A stretch of DNA of 43,857 bases, taken from contig NZ_PISD01000061.1 of NCBI RefSeq assembly GCF_002835735.1, forward strand, positions 1-43,857. The letters run 5' to 3'. The position numbers and the translations under genes are program-made. Each line of letters starts with the position of its first letter. Position 1 is the stretch's first letter. Below the pieces are notes generated by a model, which did no database searches, had not been told where the DNA came from, and saw only the letters and a list, made by a program, of their open reading frames with translations. This document shows, in pieces, positions 30,741 to 39,353 of the stretch. Source of the stretch: Cytobacillus horneckiae (GTDB lineage Bacteria; Bacillota; Bacilli; Bacillales; Cytobacillaceae).

Positions 30741-33371
30741 TTGAAGACAGCAATTTTGGATTTTCCAATTAAACATATAGATGGGAATTTAGTGTTTGGA
30801 CATGATGGAACAGTTACAGCTTACTATCAAGTTTCTGGTTTCAATTATGACTTCTTAGATCATGATGATAAATTTATACCATTCCAATCTCAACTAGCAT
30901 TTCTGTTCAATAACCGATATGACTTACATTATATAGCTGAGCCGTTCCCTACAAATATTGAGGAAATCATAAATAGTTCAATAGAAGAAATGAAATTAAA
31001 AACTTATGAGCTTAAACAAAACGGACTTCAATATATGGAGATGTTAAGGAAAGCTTTAGTGGAGCAAAGAAATATGATGGAAACTAGCGAATATAGAGAA
31101 TATATAGGAGTTCAATTATTACCAGAACTTAATAAATATAAAGATACTAACGCTGGTTTATCGGTATTTAATAGTATGAAGGAATTTGCAAGAGGGCTTA
31201 ATTCCCAAATACATCGAGCAGTGGGTATAAATGCAAATGATATTTTAGAATCTGAGATAGAAATTTGGAAAGAACAGGCTGATACAATTTTAGAAAGTGT
31301 ACAATCTGCGTTCAATTGCAACATAAAAACAGCAAGTACTGCTGAAACAGTTTACTTAATTGAAAAAGAATTTTCAGTAACCCAGTCAAACATTGATATT
31401 GAACAAAGAAGGGATTTTTCTACTAGTGAGGCTGTTGTAGGGATAGATGAAGAAGGAGAAGCTCAAAAAGCTATTCGTCCAGTTGAGCAGTCATTTATTG
31501 AAATACAAAATACCAATATAGATGAAGTCACGCCAACTTCTCTAAAGTTTAGCAAAGTAATAGAAAATGATGAAGTTAAAAATTTACATGTAAAATATTT
31601 GGTTGCACATACAATGGATACAGAAAATTACTTTCCAAACTTTGAATGGATTTATTTTATACAATCAAAACTATCGTTTCCTGTAAGTATTTCGGTTAGA
31701 GCATATCATCAATCAAATGAGCGTATTACAAAAAAATTATCTAATAAAAGACTGGAATTCAAAGACCAAAGAAAGGAAGCCCTAAAAGCTGGAGTTTCAA
31801 CTGACTTAAGTCTAGATCAGTCGGAGAGTGGAGCAATACAAGCAGAAAATTACTTTAAGAAGACTGGCCAACCTGCCTATTCATGTTCTTTTGTCTTTAA
31901 AGTGACAGGAGAATCCGAAAAAGAATTAAATACTAGAGCAAAACGATTAAAGGACGAAATGATAAAGTATGGTATTAAAATAGTTGCCCCTTATGGAGAG
32001 CAGCTAAACCTTCTTATGGAAAAAATCCTTGGTTCAAGACAAATAAATCAGGATTATAAGATTGAAGTTGATTCAGGTGTATTGGCAGGAATGATGTTCG
32101 GAGCTACTACAAATATTGGAGATAACCGAGGCTTTTTTGTAGGTTATACAGAGCGTCTAAAAAGACCGGTGTTTATACAGCCAGATTTAGCAGCAAAAGC
32201 TTTTGATGGCTTGGGAAATATAGAAGATTCAATATCAGCTCTTGTGGCTGGTGCTACAGGTAAAGGAAAGTCTTTTTTTATGAACTTGTATACCTATTTA
32301 TCTCTTTTGACAGGTTCTCAGGCTTTAATAATTGACCCAAAGGGAGATAGAAAGGATTGGGATAGCCTACCTCTTATTCCTAAAGACTATATTTCAAAAT
32401 GGACTCTCGGAATGACTAAGGATGATGCAGGATGCCTAGACCCATTCCGTACCTCTGTAGATGTAGAAGAAGGAAAGTCTGTAACAGTGGATATACTCTC
32501 TTATTTAACTGATGTGAAAATTAGTGATGTAGGCTATTCGATAATTAGTGAAGCTGTTGAAGAAACTGGAAGGATGGATGACCCTTGTATAGGGGCTGTA
32601 ATAAGTTTATTAGAAGCTCAATATGAAAAGGGCTCGGATGTTATGACACCTACAAGATTCGCGGCACTTGAAAGTTTAGTCAATACACTTCGTTCACTTA
32701 AAAGACAAAAGCTTTCTGATTTATTATTTGGGGAAGTGGATCAAAATTATAAAGTCTTGAAAGTAGATAAACCACTCCAAATCTTGATGGTAGAAAATTT
32801 GAGTTTACCCGATGGGAAATCAGTAACTCTAAGACCATCACAGAAGATTTCAGAAGCTATTTTAATATCAATAACAGCTTTTACAAAGCAATATATGTTC
32901 AAACAAGAGAGAACACGTCACAAGATTGTTCTCCAAGATGAAGCAAGTACAATCGATAATTCACCAATAGGAAGAGAATTAATGGACTTTATTGTTCGTA
33001 AAGGTAGATTCTATAATACAACTCTTCTAAAAGGTTCTCAAAATGCAACAGATCATGGTGATGATGTGCCTAATATGGGCATGAAATTCTCTTTTGGTCT
33101 TAGAACTACAAAAGAAGCAAAAGAGATGCTAGAGTTTTTAAATTTACCACAAACTAGAGGAAATATAGACAGGATACGCTCCATGAGTAAAGGGAAGTGT
33201 TTATTTCAAGACATCTACGGTAGAACAGCTGTAATTAATATTGACCCTGTATTCTCAGACCTAGCTAAAGCTTTCGATTCATCAACTTCTACAGAAGAGG
33301 AGAGAGAAAGAGAACGTCAAAGACAATTTGGCGGTAACTATGACCCAGAGCCAACAAATCAAACTGCTTAA
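30741..33371 (+). CDS. virB4: VirB4-like (TcpF/ConE) transfer ATPase
   Basis: TTG start at 30741 behind GAAAGGAG. The 876-residue protein has an N-terminal membrane-interacting domain (about 1-450) and a C-terminal RecA-like ATPase: SALVAGATGKGKSFFMNLYT is Walker A (about residues 508-515), QALIIDPKGDRKDW and HKIVLQDEASTIDNSPIG are the following motifs with Walker B. This is the motor that energises the type IV secretion channel and is normally the best-conserved conjugation protein. It follows TcpE closely, and the lipoprotein gene begins 17 bp after its end. Confidence 0.93.
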   Translation: MKTAILDFPIKHIDGNLVFGHDGTVTAYYQVSGFNYDFLDHDDKFIPFQSQLAFLFNNRYDLHYIAEPFPTNIEEIINSSIEEMKLKTYELKQNGLQYMEMLRKALVEQRNMMETSEYREYIGVQLLPELNKYKDTNAGLSVFNSMKEFARGLNSQIHRAVGINANDILESEIEIWKEQADTILESVQSAFNCNIKTASTAETVYLIEKEFSVTQSNIDIEQRRDFSTSEAVVGIDEEGEAQKAIRPVEQSFIEIQNTNIDEVTPTSLKFSKVIENDEVKNLHVKYLVAHTMDTENYFPNFEWIYFIQSKLSFPVSISVRAYHQSNERITKKLSNKRLEFKDQRKEALKAGVSTDLSLDQSESGAIQAENYFKKTGQPAYSCSFVFKVTGESEKELNTRAKRLKDEMIKYGIKIVAPYGEQLNLLMEKILGSRQINQDYKIEVDSGVLAGMMFGATTNIGDNRGFFVGYTERLKRPVFIQPDLAAKAFDGLGNIEDSISALVAGATGKGKSFFMNLYTYLSLLTGSQALIIDPKGDRKDWDSLPLIPKDYISKWTLGMTKDDAGCLDPFRTSVDVEEGKSVTVDILSYLTDVKISDVGYSIISEAVEETGRMDDPCIGAVISLLEAQYEKGSDVMTPTRFAALESLVNTLRSLKRQKLSDLLFGEVDQNYKVLKVDKPLQILMVENLSLPDGKSVTLRPSQKISEAILISITAFTKQYMFKQERTRHKIVLQDEASTIDNSPIGRELMDFIVRKGRFYNTTLLKGSQNATDHGDDVPNMGMKFSFGLRTTKEAKEMLEFLNLPQTRGNIDRIRSMSKGKCLFQDIYGRTAVINIDPVFSDLAKAFDSSTSTEEERERERQRQFGGNYDPEPTNQTA

Positions 33372-33387
33372 GCGTGGGAGGATGAAA

Positions 33388-33921
33388 ATGAAACAAATTC
33401 TAATAGCTTTTTCAACTTTGGGTTTAATATTAATGTTAATTAGCTGTAATGGCAGTAATTCTCATGCTCCTAGTTATGATGGTTTTGACTCTACAGTGGA
33501 GCAATATTTTGTAGCTGCTACCATTAAGGATTTCGATACTATGAAAGAATATCTCCCTGAAGCATTAATAAACGAAGATCAAGAATTATTGGGGGCTGAA
33601 AAGGGAGAAATCCTTTTTCCCCAATATAAAGAAAAATTAAAGGATAACTATAGTATTAAAGGGTTTGATTACTATTATAAGGATTTTAATCAAATCCTTT
33701 ATTTAATTGAATACACTGACCCTGTAACTTCAAACCGATTATTTAGTATTTATGGAGTTGAAAATAAAAAAGATGGTTATCAAATGATGAATAGATATGA
33801 CTTGAAAATTAGTGGACTACATTTTAAGGAAGAAACATCTCAATCAACAATAACGGTATCTGATTTAAGAGAGCTAATGGAAAAACATAAAAACCACGTA
33901 TACTCAGTTGATATTTCTTAA
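33388..33921 (+). CDS. transfer-associated lipoprotein
   Basis: ATG 33388 is 6 bp after GGGAGG and is followed by a lipoprotein signal MKQILIAFSTLGLILMLISC, with lipidation cysteine after LIS. Upstream in-frame starts overlap the VirB4 gene and would bury the signal. The 177-residue protein has a mature domain with an NTF2-like outline (FDSTVEQYFVAATIKDFDTM), typical of VirB8/TcpC relatives and conjugation lipoproteins. It would sit on the outer face of the membrane, where it could support the channel or reduce entry exclusion. Confidence 0.78.
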   Translation: MKQILIAFSTLGLILMLISCNGSNSHAPSYDGFDSTVEQYFVAATIKDFDTMKEYLPEALINEDQELLGAEKGEILFPQYKEKLKDNYSIKGFDYYYKDFNQILYLIEYTDPVTSNRLFSIYGVENKKDGYQMMNRYDLKISGLHFKEETSQSTITVSDLRELMEKHKNHVYSVDIS

Positions 33922-33950
33922 TGGTAGTTTTCCATCATGGGAGAGATAAA

Positions 33951-36509
33951 ATGAAACGAGTTTTAAAGTATTTGATGTTAATGTTCGTAATCCTTTTATC
34001 TTCAATAACCCCTATTAATAACGTAGTACTTGCTGAAGAAAAGGGCGAACTGGAATTTAACAGCCCACAAGACCCTATGTTTAATGGTGGTAAGTACGGA
34101 GATTACAAGGATAAAGATGTTTATTACACACTAGATATAGTTACCCCAACTGAAATCGAAGAAAAAGGGTTCTTAGATAAAATGTGGGATACTTTATCTT
34201 TAAAATTTATTGGAGATAGCTTTTCAAATGGTTTTCATTATGCAGTGTTTTACGGTTCATTATTTTTCTTTCATTTCAACCTTTTCATGACTAATGTTAT
34301 GTTAAGTGTTTTGAATTTTGCTTATGACAGTAATATGATAAATTCTTTAATTGGCGAAGTGGAGAATGTTGTAACTTCAATGAGTGGCATATCAGAAAGT
34401 GGATTCGGTTCTAGTGGCTTATTTGGAGGGTTTCTGGGTATTGTCTCAGTCCTTATAGGCATATACACTCTTTATCAATTTATAATCAAGAAAGCTACAA
34501 TTTCAGCATTTTCAGGTTTTTTAAAGTCGATAGTTGCATTAACAGTAGCATTATTATTTTTCGGTAATTACTCGACAATTATTAAGGGTGTAAATGATGT
34601 GTCTGTTGAAGCATCTGGAATGATTTTATCTGGCAAGGCTGGGACAGTGGTTGATAAGAATAGTGGAAACATTAATAATAAAACAATTAAAGAAGATATG
34701 AACGATAACCTATTTAATACTTTTGTTCACAAACCATATCTAATGCTGCAATATGGAACAACAGAAGAGAGTGATATAGGTAGTAAAAGGGTTTCAGAGC
34801 TACTTACTAAAAAAACAGGCTCTGAAAGTAGACAAGAAGTAGCTTTAAAAGAAGTAACAGAAAAAGGGAATGAAACTTTAACATATTCAAGAATCATGGA
34901 TAGATTAAATTTTACTGGAGTCCTTATGGTTGCCAATGCAATTAATTCTTTACCAGTTTATCTCCTTTCTTTATCACTTGTGATTTTTCAATTCTGGTTT
35001 TTAATAATTGCAATGGTTGCTCCTTTTGCATTACTTTGGGCTGCATTACCAAACCAATTCGGAGTACTAAAAAGATATTTCTTTGAGCTTTCTATACCTT
35101 TAGTTCTTAAGATGGCAGTATCATTTTTAGCTTTACTTATTTTTGGAATGAGCGAAGTAATTTACTCATTAAGTAGTTTGGCTGGGGGAGCAGAGGGTTA
35201 TTTAATATCTAGCCTTATACAAGCGATACTATTATTTACACTCTTTCTTTTGAGAAAAAGAATCTTCTCCATTTTCTCAGTAGGTTCAGACTTGATTAGT
35301 AATGTTCGTTCTGAAATGAGTGGTACTTTTGTTAGTCCTTTTAAGAAGTTAGTAGGAGGAGCTGCAACGGTTGGCGGAGCAGTTGTTGGTGGAGCAATGG
35401 CTGGGCCTCAAGGGGCAGTTGTGGGGGCTAATATGGGAAGTAGCGTTGGTAATCTGGCAACTGGTGATAGTGGAGCAAGTGAAATGGCTCGTACTGCCGC
35501 AATGTCCATGTATACTGCACAGAAATTAAATAAGACAAAAGGTGCTAATTTAGAGTTGTCTGATACAAATGGTAATAATATGAACGCTTCTTCACAAGAT
35601 GTTATTAATAGGCCATCTGAAGATGAGAATATAGTTAATCTAAATAAAAATAATTCAGAAGAAAGTGAACATCCTAATAGTGACGAATCAAATACAAATG
35701 AAAATTGGAACTCTTTATTAGAAGCGGTACAAGATCAAGAAAAAGATAATGATAATCAAGTAGATAATGATTTTATGAATCACGGTCAAGAATATAGTTT
35801 AGAAGGCAATAATGAAGTAATAGCTTCCAGTATAGAAGATGCACAACAAATGAACGGAAGCGAAGATTCACCTGTGCATGGTCAAGAATATAGTCTAGAA
35901 GGCAATAATGAAGTAATAGCTTCCAGTATAGAAGACGCACAACAAATGAACAGAAGTGAAGATTCACTAGCAAGCGCTCAAGGATACAACTTAGAAGGTA
36001 ATAATGAAGTACTGGCTGCAAGTATGGATAGTGCTCAGTCAAACATAAATAATGATGATATTCCTAAGGGTAATCAAAACCACACTTTAGAAAGTCAAAT
36101 GCCTTCTAATTCAAATTCATTAAATAATGAGGTTACAAAAGACCAGGCAAATAATGAAACATCTAGTAATCAACATTTAAACGAAGTTAATACCAGTAAC
36201 AAACCTTCAACTAATGATATTAATAATAATATTGATAATAATAATATTAGAGGTCAATCGAATCAGCAAAATTTCAAACTAGATAATGGTTATTCCCAAA
36301 ATAATAATCCAACTTTACAAGAAACAAATCAAATGGCTTCTAATAATTCTAATACTACAAGTGAGGGTAAAGAGAATAATACTATTGAACATCGCTCTGA
36401 GGTTAACCCTCGAAGTTTTAACAATATCAATAATAATAATAATATCAATAATGATATTAATACGCATCGGGATTATACGTTAGAAAGTACAAATAATCAA
36501 ATTAATTAA
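33951..36509 (+). CDS. VirB6-like polytopic channel protein with tandem-repeat tail
   Basis: The ATG at 33951 behind GGGAGAG begins a signal sequence (MKRVLKYLMLMFVILLSSIT to AEEKG). A long membrane domain with six or more helices follows (about residues 70-450), then a glycine/alanine-rich segment (GGAATVGGAVVGGAMAGPQG), as in the VirB6/EF1877-like transfer proteins of Gram-positive plasmids. The last 330 residues are hydrophilic and Asn/Ser/Glu-rich. They contain three 32-residue repeats (DNA 35781-36068, 96 bp each) built on GQEYSLEGNNEVIASSIEDA and two Asn/Ile/Asp-rich stretches (36208-36252 and 36421-36470). The tail is probably cytosolic and variable in length between relatives. Confidence 0.82.
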   Translation: MKRVLKYLMLMFVILLSSITPINNVVLAEEKGELEFNSPQDPMFNGGKYGDYKDKDVYYTLDIVTPTEIEEKGFLDKMWDTLSLKFIGDSFSNGFHYAVFYGSLFFFHFNLFMTNVMLSVLNFAYDSNMINSLIGEVENVVTSMSGISESGFGSSGLFGGFLGIVSVLIGIYTLYQFIIKKATISAFSGFLKSIVALTVALLFFGNYSTIIKGVNDVSVEASGMILSGKAGTVVDKNSGNINNKTIKEDMNDNLFNTFVHKPYLMLQYGTTEESDIGSKRVSELLTKKTGSESRQEVALKEVTEKGNETLTYSRIMDRLNFTGVLMVANAINSLPVYLLSLSLVIFQFWFLIIAMVAPFALLWAALPNQFGVLKRYFFELSIPLVLKMAVSFLALLIFGMSEVIYSLSSLAGGAEGYLISSLIQAILLFTLFLLRKRIFSIFSVGSDLISNVRSEMSGTFVSPFKKLVGGAATVGGAVVGGAMAGPQGAVVGANMGSSVGNLATGDSGASEMARTAAMSMYTAQKLNKTKGANLELSDTNGNNMNASSQDVINRPSEDENIVNLNKNNSEESEHPNSDESNTNENWNSLLEAVQDQEKDNDNQVDNDFMNHGQEYSLEGNNEVIASSIEDAQQMNGSEDSPVHGQEYSLEGNNEVIASSIEDAQQMNRSEDSLASAQGYNLEGNNEVLAASMDSAQSNINNDDIPKGNQNHTLESQMPSNSNSLNNEVTKDQANNETSSNQHLNEVNTSNKPSTNDINNNIDNNNIRGQSNQQNFKLDNGYSQNNNPTLQETNQMASNNSNTTSEGKENNTIEHRSEVNPRSFNNINNNNNINNDINTHRDYTLESTNNQIN
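35781..36068 (+). repeat. three 96-bp tandem repeats inside the VirB6-like gene
   Basis: Copies at 35781-35876, 35877-35972 and 35973-36068 keep frame exactly. The first two are nearly identical at DNA level; the third is diverged. The core peptide GQEYSLEGNNEVIASSIEDA is echoed at the very C-terminus as HRDYTLESTNNQIN, suggesting that a Y-[ST]-L-E motif is the functional unit. Confidence 0.9.
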
Positions 36510-36541
36510 GAAATAAATTCTAATAGTAACTAAGCTAGATA

Positions 36542-37258
36542 ATGAATAGGGTGAAAAAATTGTTGTTTCGAAATTCTAAATTTATTTGGTATGGCATGAT
36601 AGTATTTACTATCGTGCTATTTATTTTTGGTTTTTACGTAGGAAAAGACATTGAAGAAGAAGAAAAAAAAGCGGCAGCACATACCCAGAGCAATAAAGAT
36701 GAAGAGTCATTCTCTATAAATCAATTAGAAAGTAATGAAAATGATAATGGTCAACATCAAAATGAAAATGAAGAAGAACATAATCATGATCATTCACATG
36801 GAGAATACGAATTAGAGAATCCTATGGCGGATGCTAATGAAGAATTAGAAGGAGAAATAAATCAATTAACTGATTACTTTTCTAAAGAGGATATTAGTCA
36901 AGCAAAAGAGGTATCTGTGCAATTTATTAAGGAATACTATCCCTTTGATGGAAATAAACCGTCTCAAAATATTAATGATGCAAAGAAATATATGTCTTCT
37001 GCTCTCTATGATGAATTAAAGGAACGTGTTATACGTCCTACACAGACAATTTTTAGAAAAGAGTTAAAAAGTTTTGAAGTATACGAACCATATAATCCTA
37101 CTGATGAGTATTTGACTATTAATGTTTTGGTAAAAGGTGAAATTTATGATGTAAAAGATAATATCAACAAAAAAGAAGAGAGCCATTACTCTATTAAAAT
37201 TATAAATGAAGATGGGAAATTCAAGGTTGATAAGTATACCTTGGATACGGCTTATTAG
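36542..37258 (+). CDS. single-span transfer protein with His-rich linker, VirB8/NTF2-like
   Basis: In this 238-residue protein, residues 14-33 form one membrane helix (FIWYGMIVFTIVLFIFGFYV). An acidic linker then holds a histidine cluster (EEEHNHDHSHGEYELENP), which could bind metal. From about residue 115 an NTF2-like domain follows (AKEVSVQFIKEYYPFDGNKP ... YLTINVLVKGEIYDV). This resembles extracytoplasmic VirB8-type assembly factors. It lies between the VirB6-like and cell-wall hydrolase genes, with 9 bp to the latter. Confidence 0.7.
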   Translation: MNRVKKLLFRNSKFIWYGMIVFTIVLFIFGFYVGKDIEEEEKKAAAHTQSNKDEESFSINQLESNENDNGQHQNENEEEHNHDHSHGEYELENPMADANEELEGEINQLTDYFSKEDISQAKEVSVQFIKEYYPFDGNKPSQNINDAKKYMSSALYDELKERVIRPTQTIFRKELKSFEVYEPYNPTDEYLTINVLVKGEIYDVKDNINKKEESHYSIKIINEDGKFKVDKYTLDTAY

Positions 37259-37267
37259 GTTTAAGTC

Positions 37268-38308
37268 ATGAAGAAAACTTTATTGATAATTTCACTTTTA
37301 TTAAGCCCATTTATATTAATGTTAGTTAGTATAGCAGTAATTATTGGTATCACCCTTTTAATTTTGATGTCTGAAGAAAAGCCTAACTATGAAAATATAA
37401 CCTTATCAGAATTTGGGGAAAATGAAATCCCTTCAGAATTTATACCTATCTACCAAGAAGCAGGGGAGAAATATGCTGTAAATTGGCTAATTTTAGCAGC
37501 GATTCATAGAGTAGAGACTAACTTTAGTACAAATGTTAATACATCGTCAGCTGGTGCTATTGGACATACCCAATTTTTAGTTTGTACGTGGTTATCTTGG
37601 AACTATCCTTCATGTTCTACTGCAAGCAGAGCTATATATACTAATCCAGAAATTATTTCTAAATATGGTGGTTATGGAGTTGATGCAAACGGTGATGGAA
37701 TAGCTGATCCCTATAATATTGAGGATGCAATTCATTCTACAGCGAATCTTATCTCACATAACCTTTCCATGATCAATGATATAAGACAAGCTATCTTTGC
37801 TTATAATCATGCAGAATGGTATGTTAATGAAGTTTTAGGTTTTGCTGAGGCGTTTTCAGGTGGCTATATCCCGGTGGATGGGAGAATAATAGAAATAGAT
37901 GGAGAAACGGCATGGATGGTTCCTCACACTAAGAATATAACTTCTGAGTATGGAGAAAGATGGGGTACACAACATAAGGGTATAGACATTGCTGGCGGTG
38001 GAGACTTAGGAAAGCCTATTCTTGCATTTATGGCAGGAGAAGTAATTTATTCACAATGGAATACAGGTGGATATGGATACCTGGTAATTATAGAGCATGA
38101 GAACAATTTGAAAACATATTATGCACATTTACAAAAACAAGGGATTAAAAAGGGTACAAAGGTAAAAGCAGGACAAGTTATAGGGTACATGGGTTCTACA
38201 GGGAATTCTACAGGTCCTCACTTACATTTTGAAATTAGAAAAGCGGATACACCTGTAAATCCCAGACCATATTTAGCTCATTGGATAGGAACTGAACCGA
38301 TTAAATAA
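37268..38308 (+). CDS. bifunctional cell-wall hydrolase of the transfer apparatus (transglycosylase plus M23 peptidase)
   Basis: In this 346-residue protein, residues 5-31 are a membrane anchor. A lysozyme-like lytic transglycosylase domain follows: NWLILAAIHRVETNFSTNVN carries the catalytic Glu, and SSAGAIGHTQFLVCTWLSW and IFAYNHAEWYVNEVLGF are family motifs. The C-terminal third is an M23 (LytM) metallopeptidase: QHKGIDIAGG supplies the HxxxD zinc ligands and GPHLHFEIRK the HxH. Such two-headed enzymes open the peptidoglycan for the conjugation channel (TcpG/CwlT role). It is the last gene of the transfer operon, followed by a hairpin. Confidence 0.92.
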   Translation: MKKTLLIISLLLSPFILMLVSIAVIIGITLLILMSEEKPNYENITLSEFGENEIPSEFIPIYQEAGEKYAVNWLILAAIHRVETNFSTNVNTSSAGAIGHTQFLVCTWLSWNYPSCSTASRAIYTNPEIISKYGGYGVDANGDGIADPYNIEDAIHSTANLISHNLSMINDIRQAIFAYNHAEWYVNEVLGFAEAFSGGYIPVDGRIIEIDGETAWMVPHTKNITSEYGERWGTQHKGIDIAGGGDLGKPILAFMAGEVIYSQWNTGGYGYLVIIEHENNLKTYYAHLQKQGIKKGTKVKAGQVIGYMGSTGNSTGPHLHFEIRKADTPVNPRPYLAHWIGTEPIK

Positions 38309-38311
38309 TAG

Positions 38312-38360
38312 TAAACACCATAAATCTGCATAAATCATGCGTTTTATGGTGTTTATTTAA
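38312..38360 (+). terminator. hairpin ending the transfer operon
   Basis: TAAACACCATAAA (38312-38324) and TTTATGGTGTTTA (38343-38355) are perfectly complementary, with GCAT/ATGC extending inside, followed by a modest T-rich stretch. A second copy of the outer stem (TAAACACC/GGTGTTTA) lies at about 38391-38416, so the element repeats. Confidence 0.65.
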
Positions 38361-38366
38361 TATTTG

Positions 38367-38498
38367 TGTATACAAAATGGTTTTAGTTTGTAAACACCTA
38401 TAAATCTTGGTGTTTAAGTGATTTTTGCTAAAAACCTAATTTGAATGTATACATGAAATAGCATATGGTTGTCTCTTCTATAATACTGTATACAAAAT
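38367..38498 (+). promoter_or_regulatory. three TGTATACA palindromes upstream of the RusA-like gene
   Basis: TGTATACAAAAT occurs at 38367-38378 and 38487-38498, and ATGTATACAT at 38445-38454. A TATAAT at 38479-38484 lies just before the third copy, which would cover the start site. This suggests a promoter and repressor separate from the 18-bp palindrome system. The -35 is not clear. Confidence 0.5.
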
Positions 38499-38565
38499 AA
38501 TATTTTATACTCGATAAAAAGTGATTATTACTAGTTTAAGGTATGTTTACAGGCGGTGAAGTTAC

Positions 38566-39090
38566 ATGAAAAGCATTAGCTTTAACAATATTAAAATGCC
38601 ATATTACGAATTTAACTTTATTGGTGATTACTACAAGAGCCTTAGGAGGTTAAGGAAAGAGCCAACTAAAACAATTTATTTAGATAATGGAGAAAGGATC
38701 GATGAACATTTTTTAGCAAATGCTGTTAGGCAAATAAAAGATTATAAAAATCAGCAGCGTTATGAAAAATCAACATTAATTATTGTTCATAATTTTGATA
38801 GTTATGATAGAAAAGACTTTGATAATGCATATTATAAGCCAATTATAGATGCTATTAAAAAAGTAAGAATTATTTATGATGATTCTTGGTTAGATATTTC
38901 ATTAATGTTTTTGGGAAGTTATAGTCCAGAGGAAAAGATAACTGTTTTTGTAGTAGAGCATTTCTATACAATTCCGTTTTTGAATGCTAAATTTAACGAT
39001 TATTTTAATAAGCATAAACCAAGAAATACAGGTATTGAAGATAGAATTAGAACTTTGAAAAACTATGATAATACAGACGATTTTTTTTAA
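38566..39090 (+). CDS. RusA-like Holliday-junction resolvase-fold protein
   Basis: In this 174-residue protein, SYDRKDFDNAYYKPIIDAIK followed by KVRIIYDDSWLDISLMF fits the RusA pattern D-x-DN-xxK-xxxD...DD, with the acidic cluster that binds magnesium. RusA enzymes resolve four-way junctions and are usual in phages. On a plasmid, resolving replication or recombination intermediates is plausible. It has its own AT-rich control region with TGTATACA sites. Some positions deviate (FDNAYYKP in place of the usual spacing), so activity is uncertain. A GGCGGTGAAG ribosome site precedes the ATG. Confidence 0.6.
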   Translation: MKSISFNNIKMPYYEFNFIGDYYKSLRRLRKEPTKTIYLDNGERIDEHFLANAVRQIKDYKNQQRYEKSTLIIVHNFDSYDRKDFDNAYYKPIIDAIKKVRIIYDDSWLDISLMFLGSYSPEEKITVFVVEHFYTIPFLNAKFNDYFNKHKPRNTGIEDRIRTLKNYDNTDDFF

Positions 39091-39353
39091 TAAGTGTGTA
39101 AAAATTCATGGTTTTTTTTTCTTTTAATTTTTACATTAATTTTTACACCTTTTAGGTATGTAAAGATTAGTTTATTAAAAGTACGGTGAATCATTGATAT
39201 AGCTAAATTGTAAAGTGTTTAATTATAAACAAATTAAGATGTATATATTTAATAGGAAAACAGTAACTAATTTAGTGTAAGGTATTCGATAGTCAGGGAG
39301 ATTAGCGCACACTAAATAGTCTTTGGAGAACTAAGTAATGAGGTGGAAATGAC
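39091..39353 (+). other. intergenic region with inverted repeat; candidate oriT
   Basis: CTAATTTAGTGT (39267-39278) and ACACTAAATAG (39309-39319) are near-perfect inverted repeats around a spacer of about 30 bp (GGTATTCGATAGTCAGGGAG and GCGC next to the right arm). This lies immediately upstream of the replication-relaxation gene. Transfer origins typically consist of an inverted repeat beside a nick site next to the DNA-processing gene. No match to a known nick sequence is claimed. The left part also contains TGTAAAAATT/AATTTTTACA. Confidence 0.4.

Noticed and set aside
35773..36042. Reverse-strand frame with internal repeats
   Set aside because: Antisense shadow of the 96-bp tandem repeats in the VirB6-like gene; no ribosome site.
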